A stretch of 64,000 nucleotides of DNA from Amaricoccus macauensis (GTDB taxonomy: Bacteria > Pseudomonadota > Alphaproteobacteria > Rhodobacterales > Rhodobacteraceae): NCBI RefSeq assembly GCF_014201905.1, contig NZ_JACHFM010000007.1, forward strand, positions 35,076-99,075, in the 5' to 3' direction. A program made the translations under genes and the position numbers. Of this stretch, positions 1 through 7,975 are shown piece after piece. The notes beneath the pieces were generated by a model. That model was not told the origin of the DNA and ran no database searches. It saw only the letters and a list, made by a program, of their open reading frames with translations. How positions within the stretch are numbered: position 1 is the first letter of the stretch; each line of letters begins with the position of its first letter.

Positions 1-825
1 GAACTCCTCGTCATCGACGACGGCTCCTCGGACGGCACCGCCGAGGCGGCGGAAACCGTCGCCGACCCCCGGCTCCGGGTGGTGCGGCTGCCGAAGAACC
101 GCGGGGCGGCGGGGGCGCGCAACGCCGGTGCCGCCGAGGCGCGGGGCCGCTGGATCGCCTTCCAGGACAGCGACGACGAATGGCTGCCGGAAAAGCTCGC
201 GCTGCAGCTCGCCCGCCTCGAGGCGCACCCGGACGCGATCGCCGCCTACTGCGGCCTGCTGACCGTGGGGGAGCTTGACGCGGACGCCCACGGCCGCACC
301 CGGCTCGCCTACGTTCCCGGCCCGGAGATCGAGCTCGTCGAGGGGCGGATCCAGCCGACGCTGCTCATGCAGAACGTCATGAGCACCCAGACCGTGGTGG
401 TGCGCCGCGACGTCTTCCTCGCGCTCGGCGGCTTCGACGAGAGCCTGCCCGCCATGGAGGACTGGGAATTCGCGATCCGCCTCGCGGGCGCCGGCGAGAT
501 CGCCTTCGTCGACGCGCCGCTGGTGCATCAGCGCTTCTCGCCGAACTCGCTCACCCGCAATCTCGAGAAGCAGCTCCGCTCGCACGCGATGATCCTCGAA
601 AAGTCGCGGCCGCTCTATGCCGGGCGCCCCGACCTCCTCGCCCGGCAATACTACATCCTCGCCGGCGACAGCCGGCGCAGCGGCGACCTCGATGCGGCGC
701 GGTGCTACCTCGCCCTCGCCCGGGCCGCCCGGCCGGGACAATCCCGGCCAATCGCCATGTCGCTCTACGTGGCGGGCCTGCGCCTCGCCCGCGCCCTCCG
801 GCGCCAGCCCCCCGACGCCTCCTGA
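1..825 (+). CDS. Family 2 glycosyltransferase, 5' end outside window
   Basis: The frame is open from the first base, so the N-terminus lies outside the window. The visible part begins in the GT-A nucleotide-sugar fold, with ELLVIDDGSSDGT, then RGAAGARNAG and the acidic DSDDEW stretch that fits the metal-binding DxD region. A later ED motif (MEDWEFAIRLA) fits the catalytic region of GT2 enzymes. It probably adds a sugar to a polysaccharide or lipid-linked precursor in the cytoplasm. An AT-rich non-coding stretch follows the stop, so it is likely the last gene of its transcription unit. Donor and acceptor cannot be told. Confidence 0.88.
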   Translation, partial: ELLVIDDGSSDGTAEAAETVADPRLRVVRLPKNRGAAGARNAGAAEARGRWIAFQDSDDEWLPEKLALQLARLEAHPDAIAAYCGLLTVGELDADAHGRTRLAYVPGPEIELVEGRIQPTLLMQNVMSTQTVVVRRDVFLALGGFDESLPAMEDWEFAIRLAGAGEIAFVDAPLVHQRFSPNSLTRNLEKQLRSHAMILEKSRPLYAGRPDLLARQYYILAGDSRRSGDLDAARCYLALARAARPGQSRPIAMSLYVAGLRLARALRRQPPDAS

Positions 826-877
826 GGGCGAACTGCCCCCGTGGCAGACTGCTTCCCATCCTGGCATGACCACATTG

Positions 878-1004
878 GGAAATATTTCCATTTATATTTG
901 GAAGTATCTCATATCGTTATCGGATATGCCACGGGGATATCTCCGACTTAACTCAAAGATGCACCCCGCATTATCCATATCAACAGAATTGATCATGATC
1001 AATT
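878..1004. promoter_or_regulatory. AT-rich promoter region with perfect FNR-type box
   Basis: The 826-1070 gap is strikingly AT-rich against its surroundings. It holds a perfect 18-bp palindrome at 987-1004 whose core TTGATCATGATCAA (989-1002) matches the FNR/FnrL/ANR consensus TTGAT-N4-ATCAA. A second perfect palindrome, GGAAATATTTCC, lies at 878-889. The box centre is about 75 bases before the cytochrome start codon, so oxygen-responsive control of that gene is likely. FNR binding is inferred from the motif alone. Confidence 0.7.
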
Positions 1005-1070
1005 TATTCAGATACCGGATCCCATAGGCTGGCGGCTGGATTTGCCTGAGGCCGGACGAAGGAACTCAGA

Positions 1071-3143
1071 ATGCTCGGGAAGAAAGCAGCCATCGGTGCT
1101 GCGGCCGTATTGGGCGTGGCGGGTCTCGCCCTCTGGTTCGCGCTGCCGCCACGTCTGGCGGAGATCTCTCCGGGCTTTACCGAAGCGCCTGTCCCGGAGC
1201 TTATCGAGCAGGGACGATACATTGCCGAGCTCGGCGACTGCGTCGCCTGTCACACCGCCAGGGACGGCGAGCCCATGGCCGGGGGTCTGGCGCTCGAAAG
1301 CCCGATGGGCACGATCTATTCGACGAACATCACCCCGGACCGGGAAACCGGCATCGGCGAGTGGACCTTCGCCGAGTTCGACCGCGCCATGCGCCAGGGC
1401 GTCGCCGCCGACGGGCACAATCTCTATCCCGCGATGCCCTATCCCTCCTACGCGCGGATGACGGACGAGGACATGAGCGCGCTCTGGGCCTACATGACGG
1501 CGGGCGTCGCCCCGGTCGAGCGGGCCAACACGCCGACCGCGCTGCCCTTTCCGTTCAGCCAGCGCTGGGGGCTCTCCTACTGGAACGCCGTCTTCCTCGA
1601 CGACCGGCAGTTCGTGGCCGACCCGGCCGAGGACGCCGGGTGGAACCGCGGCGCCTATCTCGTCCAGAGCCTCGGGCACTGCGGCGCCTGCCACACGCCC
1701 CGCGGCCTCGCCTTCCAGGAAGTCACCATGGACGAGAAGGGCCGCAACGGAGCCGACTTCCTCGCCGGCGCCCAGGTCGAGAACTGGAACGCGGTCAGCC
1801 TGCGCAACCTCTGGGACATCCCCGACATGGTGGAGCTGCTCAGGACCGGCCAGAACCGGTTCGCCACCGTCTCGGGCGGCATGGTCGACGTGATCTCGCA
1901 CTCGACGCAGCATTTCACCGAGGAAGACCTGACGGCGATGGCCGTCTACATGAAGTCGCTGCCCTATGAGCGCACCGAGCCCGAGGTGCCCCTGACCCAG
2001 GAGGAGCTGGTCGCGGCCGCGACGGTGCCCGGGACCACCTACACCACGCCGGGCGGACTCGGCTACGCGCAGTTCTGCGCCGACTGCCACCGGCTGAACG
2101 GCCAAGGCGTGCCGGGGATCTTCCCGCCCTTCGTGGGCAACCACACGATCTCGGCCGAGGATCCGGCGACGCTTCTCCACATCACGCTCACCGGCTGGCA
2201 GACACCGGTCACCGCGACCCATCCGCGCAGCTTCCACATGCCGGGCTTCGCCCGCCTCGGCGACGACGAGATCGCCGCGATCCTGACCTTCGTGCGCGAC
2301 AACTGGGGCGGCGGCGCGGGAGGCATCTCGACGAAGCAGGTGGCCGAGGCGCGCCGGAAGCTCGACCCCTCGATCGACGATTCCCGCTTCGAGACCCCTC
2401 GCATCGCGAGCATGCTCGCCGAGGACAACGCGGAACAGCTCGTGCACGGCATGCGGCTCAACGCCGAGACCCGCGACCTCCTGCCGGAGAACGTCGGGAA
2501 CGGCCTCAACTGCTCGTCGTGCCACCTGAACGCCGGCACGGTCGCCGACGGCTCGCCCTACGTGGGCATCTCCGCGTTCTTCCCGTCCTACCAGAAGCGC
2601 GCGGGCAAGGTCATCTCGATGGAGGAGCGCATCAACGGCTGCTTCCGCCGCTCGATGAACGGCAAGCCGATCGACCCCACCGGCGACGACATGAAGGCCA
2701 TGCTGGCCTATTTCGACTGGATGCGCGGCGAGACGAAGCCCGAGGACAAGGTCGAGGGCCGCGGAATCGGCAAGATCGACACGACGCTCACGCCCGATCC
2801 CGTCCGCGGCAAGGAGATCTATGCCGCGCAGTGCGCCGTCTGCCACGGCGCGGACGGCGAGGGCATCAGGGACGCCGCCGGCCGGATCATCTATCCCGCG
2901 CTCTGGGGCGCGTACTCGTTCAACATCGGTGCCGGCATGGCCCGGACGAACACCGCCGCCGCCTTCGTCAGGCAGAACATGCCGATCGCGGCGCACGGAC
3001 AGTTCCCGCTCGGCCAGGGCGGCCTCAGCGATCAGGACGCGCTGGACGTGGCCGAGTACTTCTCGCACATGCCCCGGCCGGACTTCCCCGACAAGGTCGG
3101 GGACTGGCCGAACGACCCGAAGCCGAAGGACTCCCGCTACTGA
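1071..3143 (+). CDS. Five-heme cytochrome c: alcohol-dehydrogenase-type triheme part fused to TsdA-like diheme part
   Basis: A 690-residue exported or membrane-anchored cytochrome; residues 5-26 form a hydrophobic signal or anchor helix. Five CxxCH motifs are visible at C57, C204, C336, C481 and C588. The first three and their spacing resemble the triheme subunit II of membrane alcohol/aldehyde/gluconate dehydrogenases. The last 250 residues resemble diheme thiosulfate dehydrogenase TsdA: CSSCH followed by a SPYVGISAFFPSYQ segment and MEERINGCFRRSMNGKP, with C524 at the place of the TsdA cysteine heme ligand. Such a protein would pass periplasmic electrons to the respiratory chain, and may oxidise a sulfur compound. 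No dehydrogenase partner is adjacent. The ATG has GAAGGA 7 bases upstream and an FNR box further up. Family assignment is firm; substrate is not. Confidence 0.9.
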   Translation: MLGKKAAIGAAAVLGVAGLALWFALPPRLAEISPGFTEAPVPELIEQGRYIAELGDCVACHTARDGEPMAGGLALESPMGTIYSTNITPDRETGIGEWTFAEFDRAMRQGVAADGHNLYPAMPYPSYARMTDEDMSALWAYMTAGVAPVERANTPTALPFPFSQRWGLSYWNAVFLDDRQFVADPAEDAGWNRGAYLVQSLGHCGACHTPRGLAFQEVTMDEKGRNGADFLAGAQVENWNAVSLRNLWDIPDMVELLRTGQNRFATVSGGMVDVISHSTQHFTEEDLTAMAVYMKSLPYERTEPEVPLTQEELVAAATVPGTTYTTPGGLGYAQFCADCHRLNGQGVPGIFPPFVGNHTISAEDPATLLHITLTGWQTPVTATHPRSFHMPGFARLGDDEIAAILTFVRDNWGGGAGGISTKQVAEARRKLDPSIDDSRFETPRIASMLAEDNAEQLVHGMRLNAETRDLLPENVGNGLNCSSCHLNAGTVADGSPYVGISAFFPSYQKRAGKVISMEERINGCFRRSMNGKPIDPTGDDMKAMLAYFDWMRGETKPEDKVEGRGIGKIDTTLTPDPVRGKEIYAAQCAVCHGADGEGIRDAAGRIIYPALWGAYSFNIGAGMARTNTAAAFVRQNMPIAAHGQFPLGQGGLSDQDALDVAEYFSHMPRPDFPDKVGDWPNDPKPKDSRY

Positions 3144-3357
3144 TGATGATGACCGCTCCCCCCGCCCGAGGCACCTCGGGCGGTCAGAGCACCCGGCATC
3201 CGCTCTCGCTGGCGCTCCGGGCTCGTGGCCGGGTCAGGTTTCCGCGCTCCGGGGTTAACGAAGCTTGCGATCCCCGTTAACGCGCAGGGAGGGTATCATT
3301 GACAATCAATCGCCTGACCCATCCGCGCAACTTGCGCAGCCAGGGCTCCGCAACCTC
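3144..3357. other. Convergent intergenic gap with small inverted repeats
   Basis: This lies between the ends of two converging genes. It contains the inverted repeat GTTAACG (3254-3260) / CGTTAAC (3275-3281) and a short GCGCAA-C-TTGCGC dyad near 3326-3338. Neither is followed by a T-run, so a terminator role is only possible. No gene is seen. Confidence 0.3.
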
Positions 3358-4329
3358 TCACGCCTCGGCGGCGACCCGGCCCGCGAGCAGGTCGTCGAAA
3401 TAGGCGATGGTCTTCTTCAGCCCCTCCTCGAGGGCGACGGTCGGCTCCCAGCCGAGCACCGACCGGGCGCGGGTGATGTCGGGCTGGCGCTGGGTCGGGT
3501 CGTTCTCCGGCAGCGGCCGGTGCACCAGCTCGGACGCCGATCCGGTGAGCTCCAGCACCTTCTCGGCCAGCTCGCGGATGGTGAACTCACCCGGATTGCC
3601 GATGTTGATCGGTCCGGTCACGTCGTCGGGCGTCGCCATCAGCCGCACGAATCCCTCGATCAGGTCGTCGACGTAGCAGAAGCTCCGGGTCTGGCTGCCC
3701 TCGCCATAGAGGGTGATCGGCTCGCCCCGCAGCGCCTGCACGATGAAGTTCGACACCACCCGCCCGTCGTTCGGATGCATCCGCGGCCCGTAGGTGTTGA
3801 AGATCCGCACCACCTTGATGCGGAGCTTGTGCTGGCGGAGGTAGTCGAAGCACAGGGTCTCGGCGCAGCGCTTGCCCTCGTCGTAGCATGACCGCGGCCC
3901 GATCGGATTGACGTTGCCCCAGTACTCTTCGGTCTGCGGATGCTGGCTCGGATCGCCGTAGACCTCCGAGGTCGAGGCCTGGAACATCTTCGCCCGGGTC
4001 CGCTTGGCGAGACCGAGCATGTTGATCGCGCCGTGCACGGAGGTCTTCGTGGTCTGCACCGGGTCGAACTGGTAGTGCACCGGGCTCGCGGGGCAGGCGA
4101 GGTTGTAGATCTCGTCGACCTCCACATAGAGCGGGAAGGTCACGTCGTGGCGCATCAGCTCGAAGTTCGACGCATCCATCAGGTGCGCGACATTGGCCCG
4201 GCGCCCGGTGAAATAGTTGTCGACGCAGAGCACCTCGTTGCCTTCGGCGACCAGCCGCTCGCAGAGGTGGCTGCCGAGGAAGCCGGCGCCGCCGGTCACG
4301 AGAATCCGCTTCGAGATGATCCCGCCCAT
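3358..4329 (-). CDS. uxs: UDP-glucuronate decarboxylase (UDP-xylose synthase)
   Basis: An extended short-chain dehydrogenase/reductase that would convert UDP-glucuronate to UDP-xylose in the cytoplasm. The N-terminal NAD site reads [14 protein letters not shown]. The protein continues with [15 protein letters not shown], the family-typical STSEVYGDP, the catalytic YDEGKR (Y-x3-K) and [21 protein letters not shown], all diagnostic of bacterial Uxs. I place the start at the ATG whose product begins [14 protein letters not shown], preceded by GGAG; an upstream in-frame start would add 15 unconserved residues. It fits the ugd gene at 49.7-51.0 kb, which supplies UDP-glucuronate. Length (323 residues) is normal. 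It converges with the cytochrome gene. Confidence 0.92.
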   Translation of the reverse strand: MGGIISKRILVTGGAGFLGSHLCERLVAEGNEVLCVDNYFTGRRANVAHLMDASNFELMRHDVTFPLYVEVDEIYNLACPASPVHYQFDPVQTTKTSVHGAINMLGLAKRTRAKMFQASTSEVYGDPSQHPQTEEYWGNVNPIGPRSCYDEGKRCAETLCFDYLRQHKLRIKVVRIFNTYGPRMHPNDGRVVSNFIVQALRGEPITLYGEGSQTRSFCYVDDLIEGFVRLMATPDDVTGPINIGNPGEFTIRELAEKVLELTGSASELVHRPLPENDPTQRQPDITRARSVLGWEPTVALEEGLKKTIAYFDDLLAGRVAAEA

Positions 4330-4488
4330 CCACTGTCTCCGCCTGTTTTCGGCTCCTCCTACCAGACCGCGCATCGGCGGGTAAATGACACTTGTGCAGC
4401 GCAGCGGAATTGCCGCTTGCTTTTATCCGCGCCGGAATCGATTCTGCGGCATGTGTTTCCTTACCCGGTATGAGGGAGTCCCCACCGC

Positions 4489-5493
4489 ATGCTGGACGAG
4501 CAGGCGTCCTTCCCCGACATGACCATCGCCGACCTCGCCTCCCGCCCCGGCGACCGATCACCGATTCTCGTGACCGGCGCCCCGCGCTCGGGATCGACGT
4601 GGCTCGGCAACGTGCTCTGTCTCGCGCCAAACGTGGGATTCGTGCACGAACCGTTTAACCAGTACTGCTCGCAGGGCCTCTGCCGCGCCGATTTCCCGCA
4701 TTCCTTCGTGCAGGTCACCGAGGAGAACGAGGCGCATTATCTCGAGGCGATGCGGGACACGCTGGCCTGGCGCTTCAGCCTGAGGGCGGAGCTTCGCGCC
4801 ATCCCGACCCGCTCCAAACCGCGGCCGCCCCGCGCGCTCGCTCGCCTTGTGCGCGATTATGCCTACTTCGAGCAGATGCGCCGCAAGGACGCGCGGATGG
4901 TCATCAAGGATCCGATCGCGCTCTTCTCCGCCGACTGGATCGCCCGGCGCTTCGGCGCGAAGGTCGTGGTGCTGGTGCGCCACCCGGCGGGCTTCGTCGC
5001 CTCGATGCAGGCGGCGGGTTTCAAGATGAACTTCGAGGCGTTCAGCCAGCAGCCCGCGCTCATGGAGGGCCGCCTCGCGCCCTTCGCCGACGAGATCCGC
5101 GCCGCGCCGCGCCTCTCCCCGAGCCTCGAGGCGAACACCCTGCTCTGGCGCATCCTGCACCACCACATCGACCTGCTGGCCCAGGAGCACCCGGACTGGA
5201 TCTTCGTGCGCCACGAGGATCTCTCGCGCGATCCCGAGACCGCCTTCCCGCCGCTCTTCGAACGGCTCGGGCTGCCGTTCACCGACGAGGTGAGGGCCGG
5301 GCTCACGCAGTTCACCAGCGACCAGCCGGCGATCGGGCGGTTCTCGCTCTTCGGCACCCGCCGGCGCACCATGCGCTCGAGCGCCGCCTCGATGCGTTCC
5401 TACCGCAGCCGTCTCACCCCGGAGGAGATCGCCACCATCCGGCGGCTGGCCTCGCCGATCTGGGAGCGTTTCTACGACGCGAGCGACTGGTAG
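4489..5493 (+). CDS. Sulfotransferase
   Basis: A 334-residue PAPS-dependent sulfotransferase-like protein. The 5'-phosphosulfate loop is APRSGSTWLG (residues 31-40), and the 3'-phosphate-binding strand and helix are near VVVLVRHPAGFVASM. It would transfer sulfate from PAPS to a sugar or other acceptor, probably during polysaccharide assembly. The first ATG is used; a second in-frame ATG is 10 codons later and neither has a strong Shine-Dalgarno. It is transcribed away from uxs, and another sulfotransferase follows in the same direction. The acceptor is unknown. Confidence 0.85.
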   Translation: MLDEQASFPDMTIADLASRPGDRSPILVTGAPRSGSTWLGNVLCLAPNVGFVHEPFNQYCSQGLCRADFPHSFVQVTEENEAHYLEAMRDTLAWRFSLRAELRAIPTRSKPRPPRALARLVRDYAYFEQMRRKDARMVIKDPIALFSADWIARRFGAKVVVLVRHPAGFVASMQAAGFKMNFEAFSQQPALMEGRLAPFADEIRAAPRLSPSLEANTLLWRILHHHIDLLAQEHPDWIFVRHEDLSRDPETAFPPLFERLGLPFTDEVRAGLTQFTSDQPAIGRFSLFGTRRRTMRSSAASMRSYRSRLTPEEIATIRRLASPIWERFYDASDW

Positions 5494-5511
5494 GTCGCAC
5501 GCCCCGCCTGG

Positions 5512-5529
5512 CGTTCCGCGCGCGGAACG
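5512..5529. promoter_or_regulatory. parS-like palindrome copy 1
   Basis: A perfect 18-bp palindrome around the core GTTCCGCGCGCGGAAC (5513-5528), in the gap between two sulfotransferase genes. The same 16-bp core recurs at 9445, 10441 and 12097, clustered around parAB, which suggests a ParB binding site. Confidence 0.6.
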
Positions 5530-5599
5530 TGCCCACCGGATCCGCGTGCGGAGTGCCTCGCAAGCCCCCCGCGCGCATCGGCAGAAGGACTAGCAGAGA

Positions 5600-6523
5600 G
5601 TGCCGGACCACTCGCACAACTTCGTCATCATCTATTCCGGCCGTACCGGATCGAGCCCCGTCGTCAATATCCTCGCCCGCCAGCCCGGGATCTGCGTGCC
5701 GGTGTTCGAGAACCTCGACCGCCGCTTCATCGGCGCCGACCGGACGGGCGAGATCCCCGGCATCCTCGACCAGGTGTTCGCCACCGGGGTGCTGCCCGGC
5801 GCGAACCTGCCCGAGCACCTGCCGCGGTTTCCCGCCGGCGAGACGCCCGCGAGCATCGGCTTCAAGTGGCGCCCGTTCGGCGACTGGGCGAAGGTCTGCG
5901 AGGTCCTGCGCGCGCGCGACGTGACGCTCTTCGTGCTCACCCGGCGCGACTTCGTCGAACTCGCGAGCAGCCTCTACATCACGAGCCACGGCAACAAGCT
6001 GCAGTCCGAGGTGAAGATCGAGAAGCACCCGCAGTTCGGCCTCGCCATCGGTGCCCGCGCCGCGGTGGAGCGCGAGGCGATCGAGCGGCTGCAGACCATG
6101 ACCTTCCCGGTGCGGCCGCGGCTGCTCTATCAGGTGATGCGCCACCAGGCCGACATGCGCGGCCGGCTGCTCGATCTCGCCGCCGACGCGCACCAGCGCG
6201 GGGTGCGGGTGCGCTCGATCCTCTACGAGGACTTCACCGCCGACAACGCCGGCTTCATCCGCGGCCTGCTCGCCGAGATCGGCATGCCGGCGGGCGAGGT
6301 CGACACCACCACCGCCTTCGAGAAGGTGATGAAGGTGCCGGCGAAGTCGCGCCTCAAGCGGCTCGGCAGCTGGCTCCTGCTGCCACCGATCCGGCTGCAG
6401 ATGCGGCGCTACACCCGCTACGGCCGGGATCTCGAGGCGCTTGGCCGCGCCAGCCGCGACGGCAGCCAGACCCCGGTCCGGCCGCGCCGGCCGGTGCAGG
6501 GTCTGGTCCACCTCGGAGGCTGA
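5600..6523 (+). CDS. Sulfotransferase-like P-loop protein
   Basis: A 307-residue protein with the nucleotide loop IIYSGRTGSSPVVNIL near its start, the pattern of the 5'-phosphosulfate site of divergent bacterial sulfotransferases. A 3'-phosphate-site-like segment follows around LFVLTRRDFVELASSLY. The start is a GTG; the N-terminus MPDHSHNFVIIYSG leaves no room for a signal peptide, so the product is cytoplasmic. It ends 7 bases before the converging repA stop. It is probably one of the enzymes sulfating the locus polysaccharide. The acceptor and even the sulfuryl reaction are inferred from family resemblance. Confidence 0.7.
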   Translation: MPDHSHNFVIIYSGRTGSSPVVNILARQPGICVPVFENLDRRFIGADRTGEIPGILDQVFATGVLPGANLPEHLPRFPAGETPASIGFKWRPFGDWAKVCEVLRARDVTLFVLTRRDFVELASSLYITSHGNKLQSEVKIEKHPQFGLAIGARAAVEREAIERLQTMTFPVRPRLLYQVMRHQADMRGRLLDLAADAHQRGVRVRSILYEDFTADNAGFIRGLLAEIGMPAGEVDTTTAFEKVMKVPAKSRLKRLGSWLLLPPIRLQMRRYTRYGRDLEALGRASRDGSQTPVRPRRPVQGLVHLGG

Positions 6524-6530
6524 GGGGCGC

Positions 6531-7574
6531 TCAGCTCCGGCGCGCCGCGCGGGCCTTCGCGAAGGCGAGAAACGCCGCGTCGGGGCTGCGCAGCCGCGGC
6601 CGTCCGGTGGCATGCCAGAGCCGGAGCCACTCCGCCTCGAGATAATACGGGTCGAGCCCCGGGGCGGCGGCGCGCACCTCGTCGTGGACGTCCGCCCCGA
6701 GCCGGGGCCCCTCGCCGGGTGCGAGACCGCGGGCGCGCACCCGGACCACGTCGCCGGCATCGAGGGCGATGGTGTAGTCGGGCAGCCCGTTCTCCTCGAC
6801 CATGTCGCGGATCATCTTGCGGAACACCCGGCGCGGGCTGGTGGATCCGGTCTTCTTCAGCAGCGTCTCGAGGCCCACCTTCCACTCCGCCTGCCGGCCG
6901 CAGTGCTTGCGCGCGATCTCGTAGACCCGCCGCTCGAGGGGCTTTCGCAGGTGGAAATAGTCGCGCGACAGCGTCAGGACCGAGCGGGCGAGGACCGAGC
7001 GGTAGATCCAGTCCGAGAGCGTGACGGTGACGAGGATCATCCGGCCGCCCCGCGCCTTGCGCACGATCTCCCAGCTGTCGAGCAGACCGAAGCCGCGGGT
7101 GGTCTCGATGCCGCCGGTCAGGATGTTGGTGACGATGCGCGTGCCCGAGAGCCGCTCGAAGGCCTCGCGCAGCCGGCGATAGCCGTCGCCGCTGGTGTCG
7201 CGGTGGGTGGCGGCCAGCAGGTCATGGGCAACGAGGCGCAGGGTGGGCGCCACCGGCCGCCCGGCGTTCAGCGCCGCCATGAGCTGGCTGATGCAGAAGA
7301 TCAGCACGTCCTTGTCATGGATCGTCGCGAGCCCCTTCACCGAGGGCGTCACCTCGATCGTGGCGCCGGCATGCTCGTAGCGCAGGATCCGCCGGTCGGG
7401 CCGTGTCGCCAGGGTGAAGAGCGGATGCTCCATGGACGCCATGTCGTCCTTCGGCGCCGGCGAGGCGAGATCGCAGATGAAGAACCCCGGCAGCGCCGGA
7501 GTGATGCCGTCTGCCGTGGCCGCCGGCAGGCGCGAGTCCGCGCCCTGCCCCATGCTGCTCTGCCTCATGCCCAT
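6531..7574 (-). CDS. repA: Plasmid replication initiator, RPA family
   Basis: A cytoplasmic DNA-binding protein resembling replication initiator protein A (Pfam RPA, PF10134), the initiator of RepA-type plasmids in Rhodobacterales. The hallmark N-terminal block is HPLFTLATRPDRRILRYEHA, followed by VTPSVKGLATIHDKDVLIF and RDYFHLRKPLERRVYEIARKHC. Several starts are possible: ATG at 7574, 7568 or 7553, none with a strong ribosome site; I use 7574, and an upstream non-ATG extension looks unconserved. It is divergent from parA, and the gap holds direct repeats that look like iterons. The gene implies that the window belongs to a plasmid or chromid. Confidence 0.85.
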   Translation of the reverse strand: MGMRQSSMGQGADSRLPAATADGITPALPGFFICDLASPAPKDDMASMEHPLFTLATRPDRRILRYEHAGATIEVTPSVKGLATIHDKDVLIFCISQLMAALNAGRPVAPTLRLVAHDLLAATHRDTSGDGYRRLREAFERLSGTRIVTNILTGGIETTRGFGLLDSWEIVRKARGGRMILVTVTLSDWIYRSVLARSVLTLSRDYFHLRKPLERRVYEIARKHCGRQAEWKVGLETLLKKTGSTSPRRVFRKMIRDMVEENGLPDYTIALDAGDVVRVRARGLAPGEGPRLGADVHDEVRAAAPGLDPYYLEAEWLRLWHATGRPRLRSPDAAFLAFAKARAARRS

Positions 7575-7975
7575 GAAACGGTGATCCCGTTTTCTATCGT
7601 GGTTTCGATGACGCCCGAGGGTAGGGAGCGCCTGCCCGTCGGGCAATCAGAGATTTCGCGGTTTCGGAATCGCTTTCCCGTGGTTTCGGAGTCGGGCAAA
7701 CGTGGTTCCGGATTCACCCGAAGGGATCTCGGCCCGGAATCCGCCAGTCGACTCAAGGCGGTTGGCGGCAGCTCCGATCCGCGTAACACTCTATCTAACA
7801 CGAGAATAACACCGGAAGAATTTCCCCACCCGCCACAGGCCCCCTGAAAAACCACCGGGAAACCCTGAAAACCGGCTGATCCGGCAGGAAAATCCGAATC
7901 GGATGCCGGAAAATCTTCCATGTACCGCGAATCTTGATACACTGCCGAAAACGCAGCACATGAGGCGCGAGCAGG
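7575..7975. other. Candidate replication origin with iterons between repA and parA
   Basis: Three direct repeats of the type CGTGGTTTCGGARTCG start at 7657, 7679 and 7701, exactly 22 bases apart, and a fourth similar copy starts at 7598 inside the repA leader. Phased repeats beside an initiator gene are typical iterons. Downstream, 7785-7900 is locally AT-richer, and CCCTGAAAA recurs about 21 bases apart near 7842 and 7863. No exact DnaA box was found. The region must also hold the divergent repA and parA promoters. Confidence 0.6.

Noticed and set aside
1008..3068. 686-residue open frame antisense to the five-heme cytochrome
   Set aside because: The plus strand has five heme motifs and a signal peptide; the antisense frame has no recognisable content.
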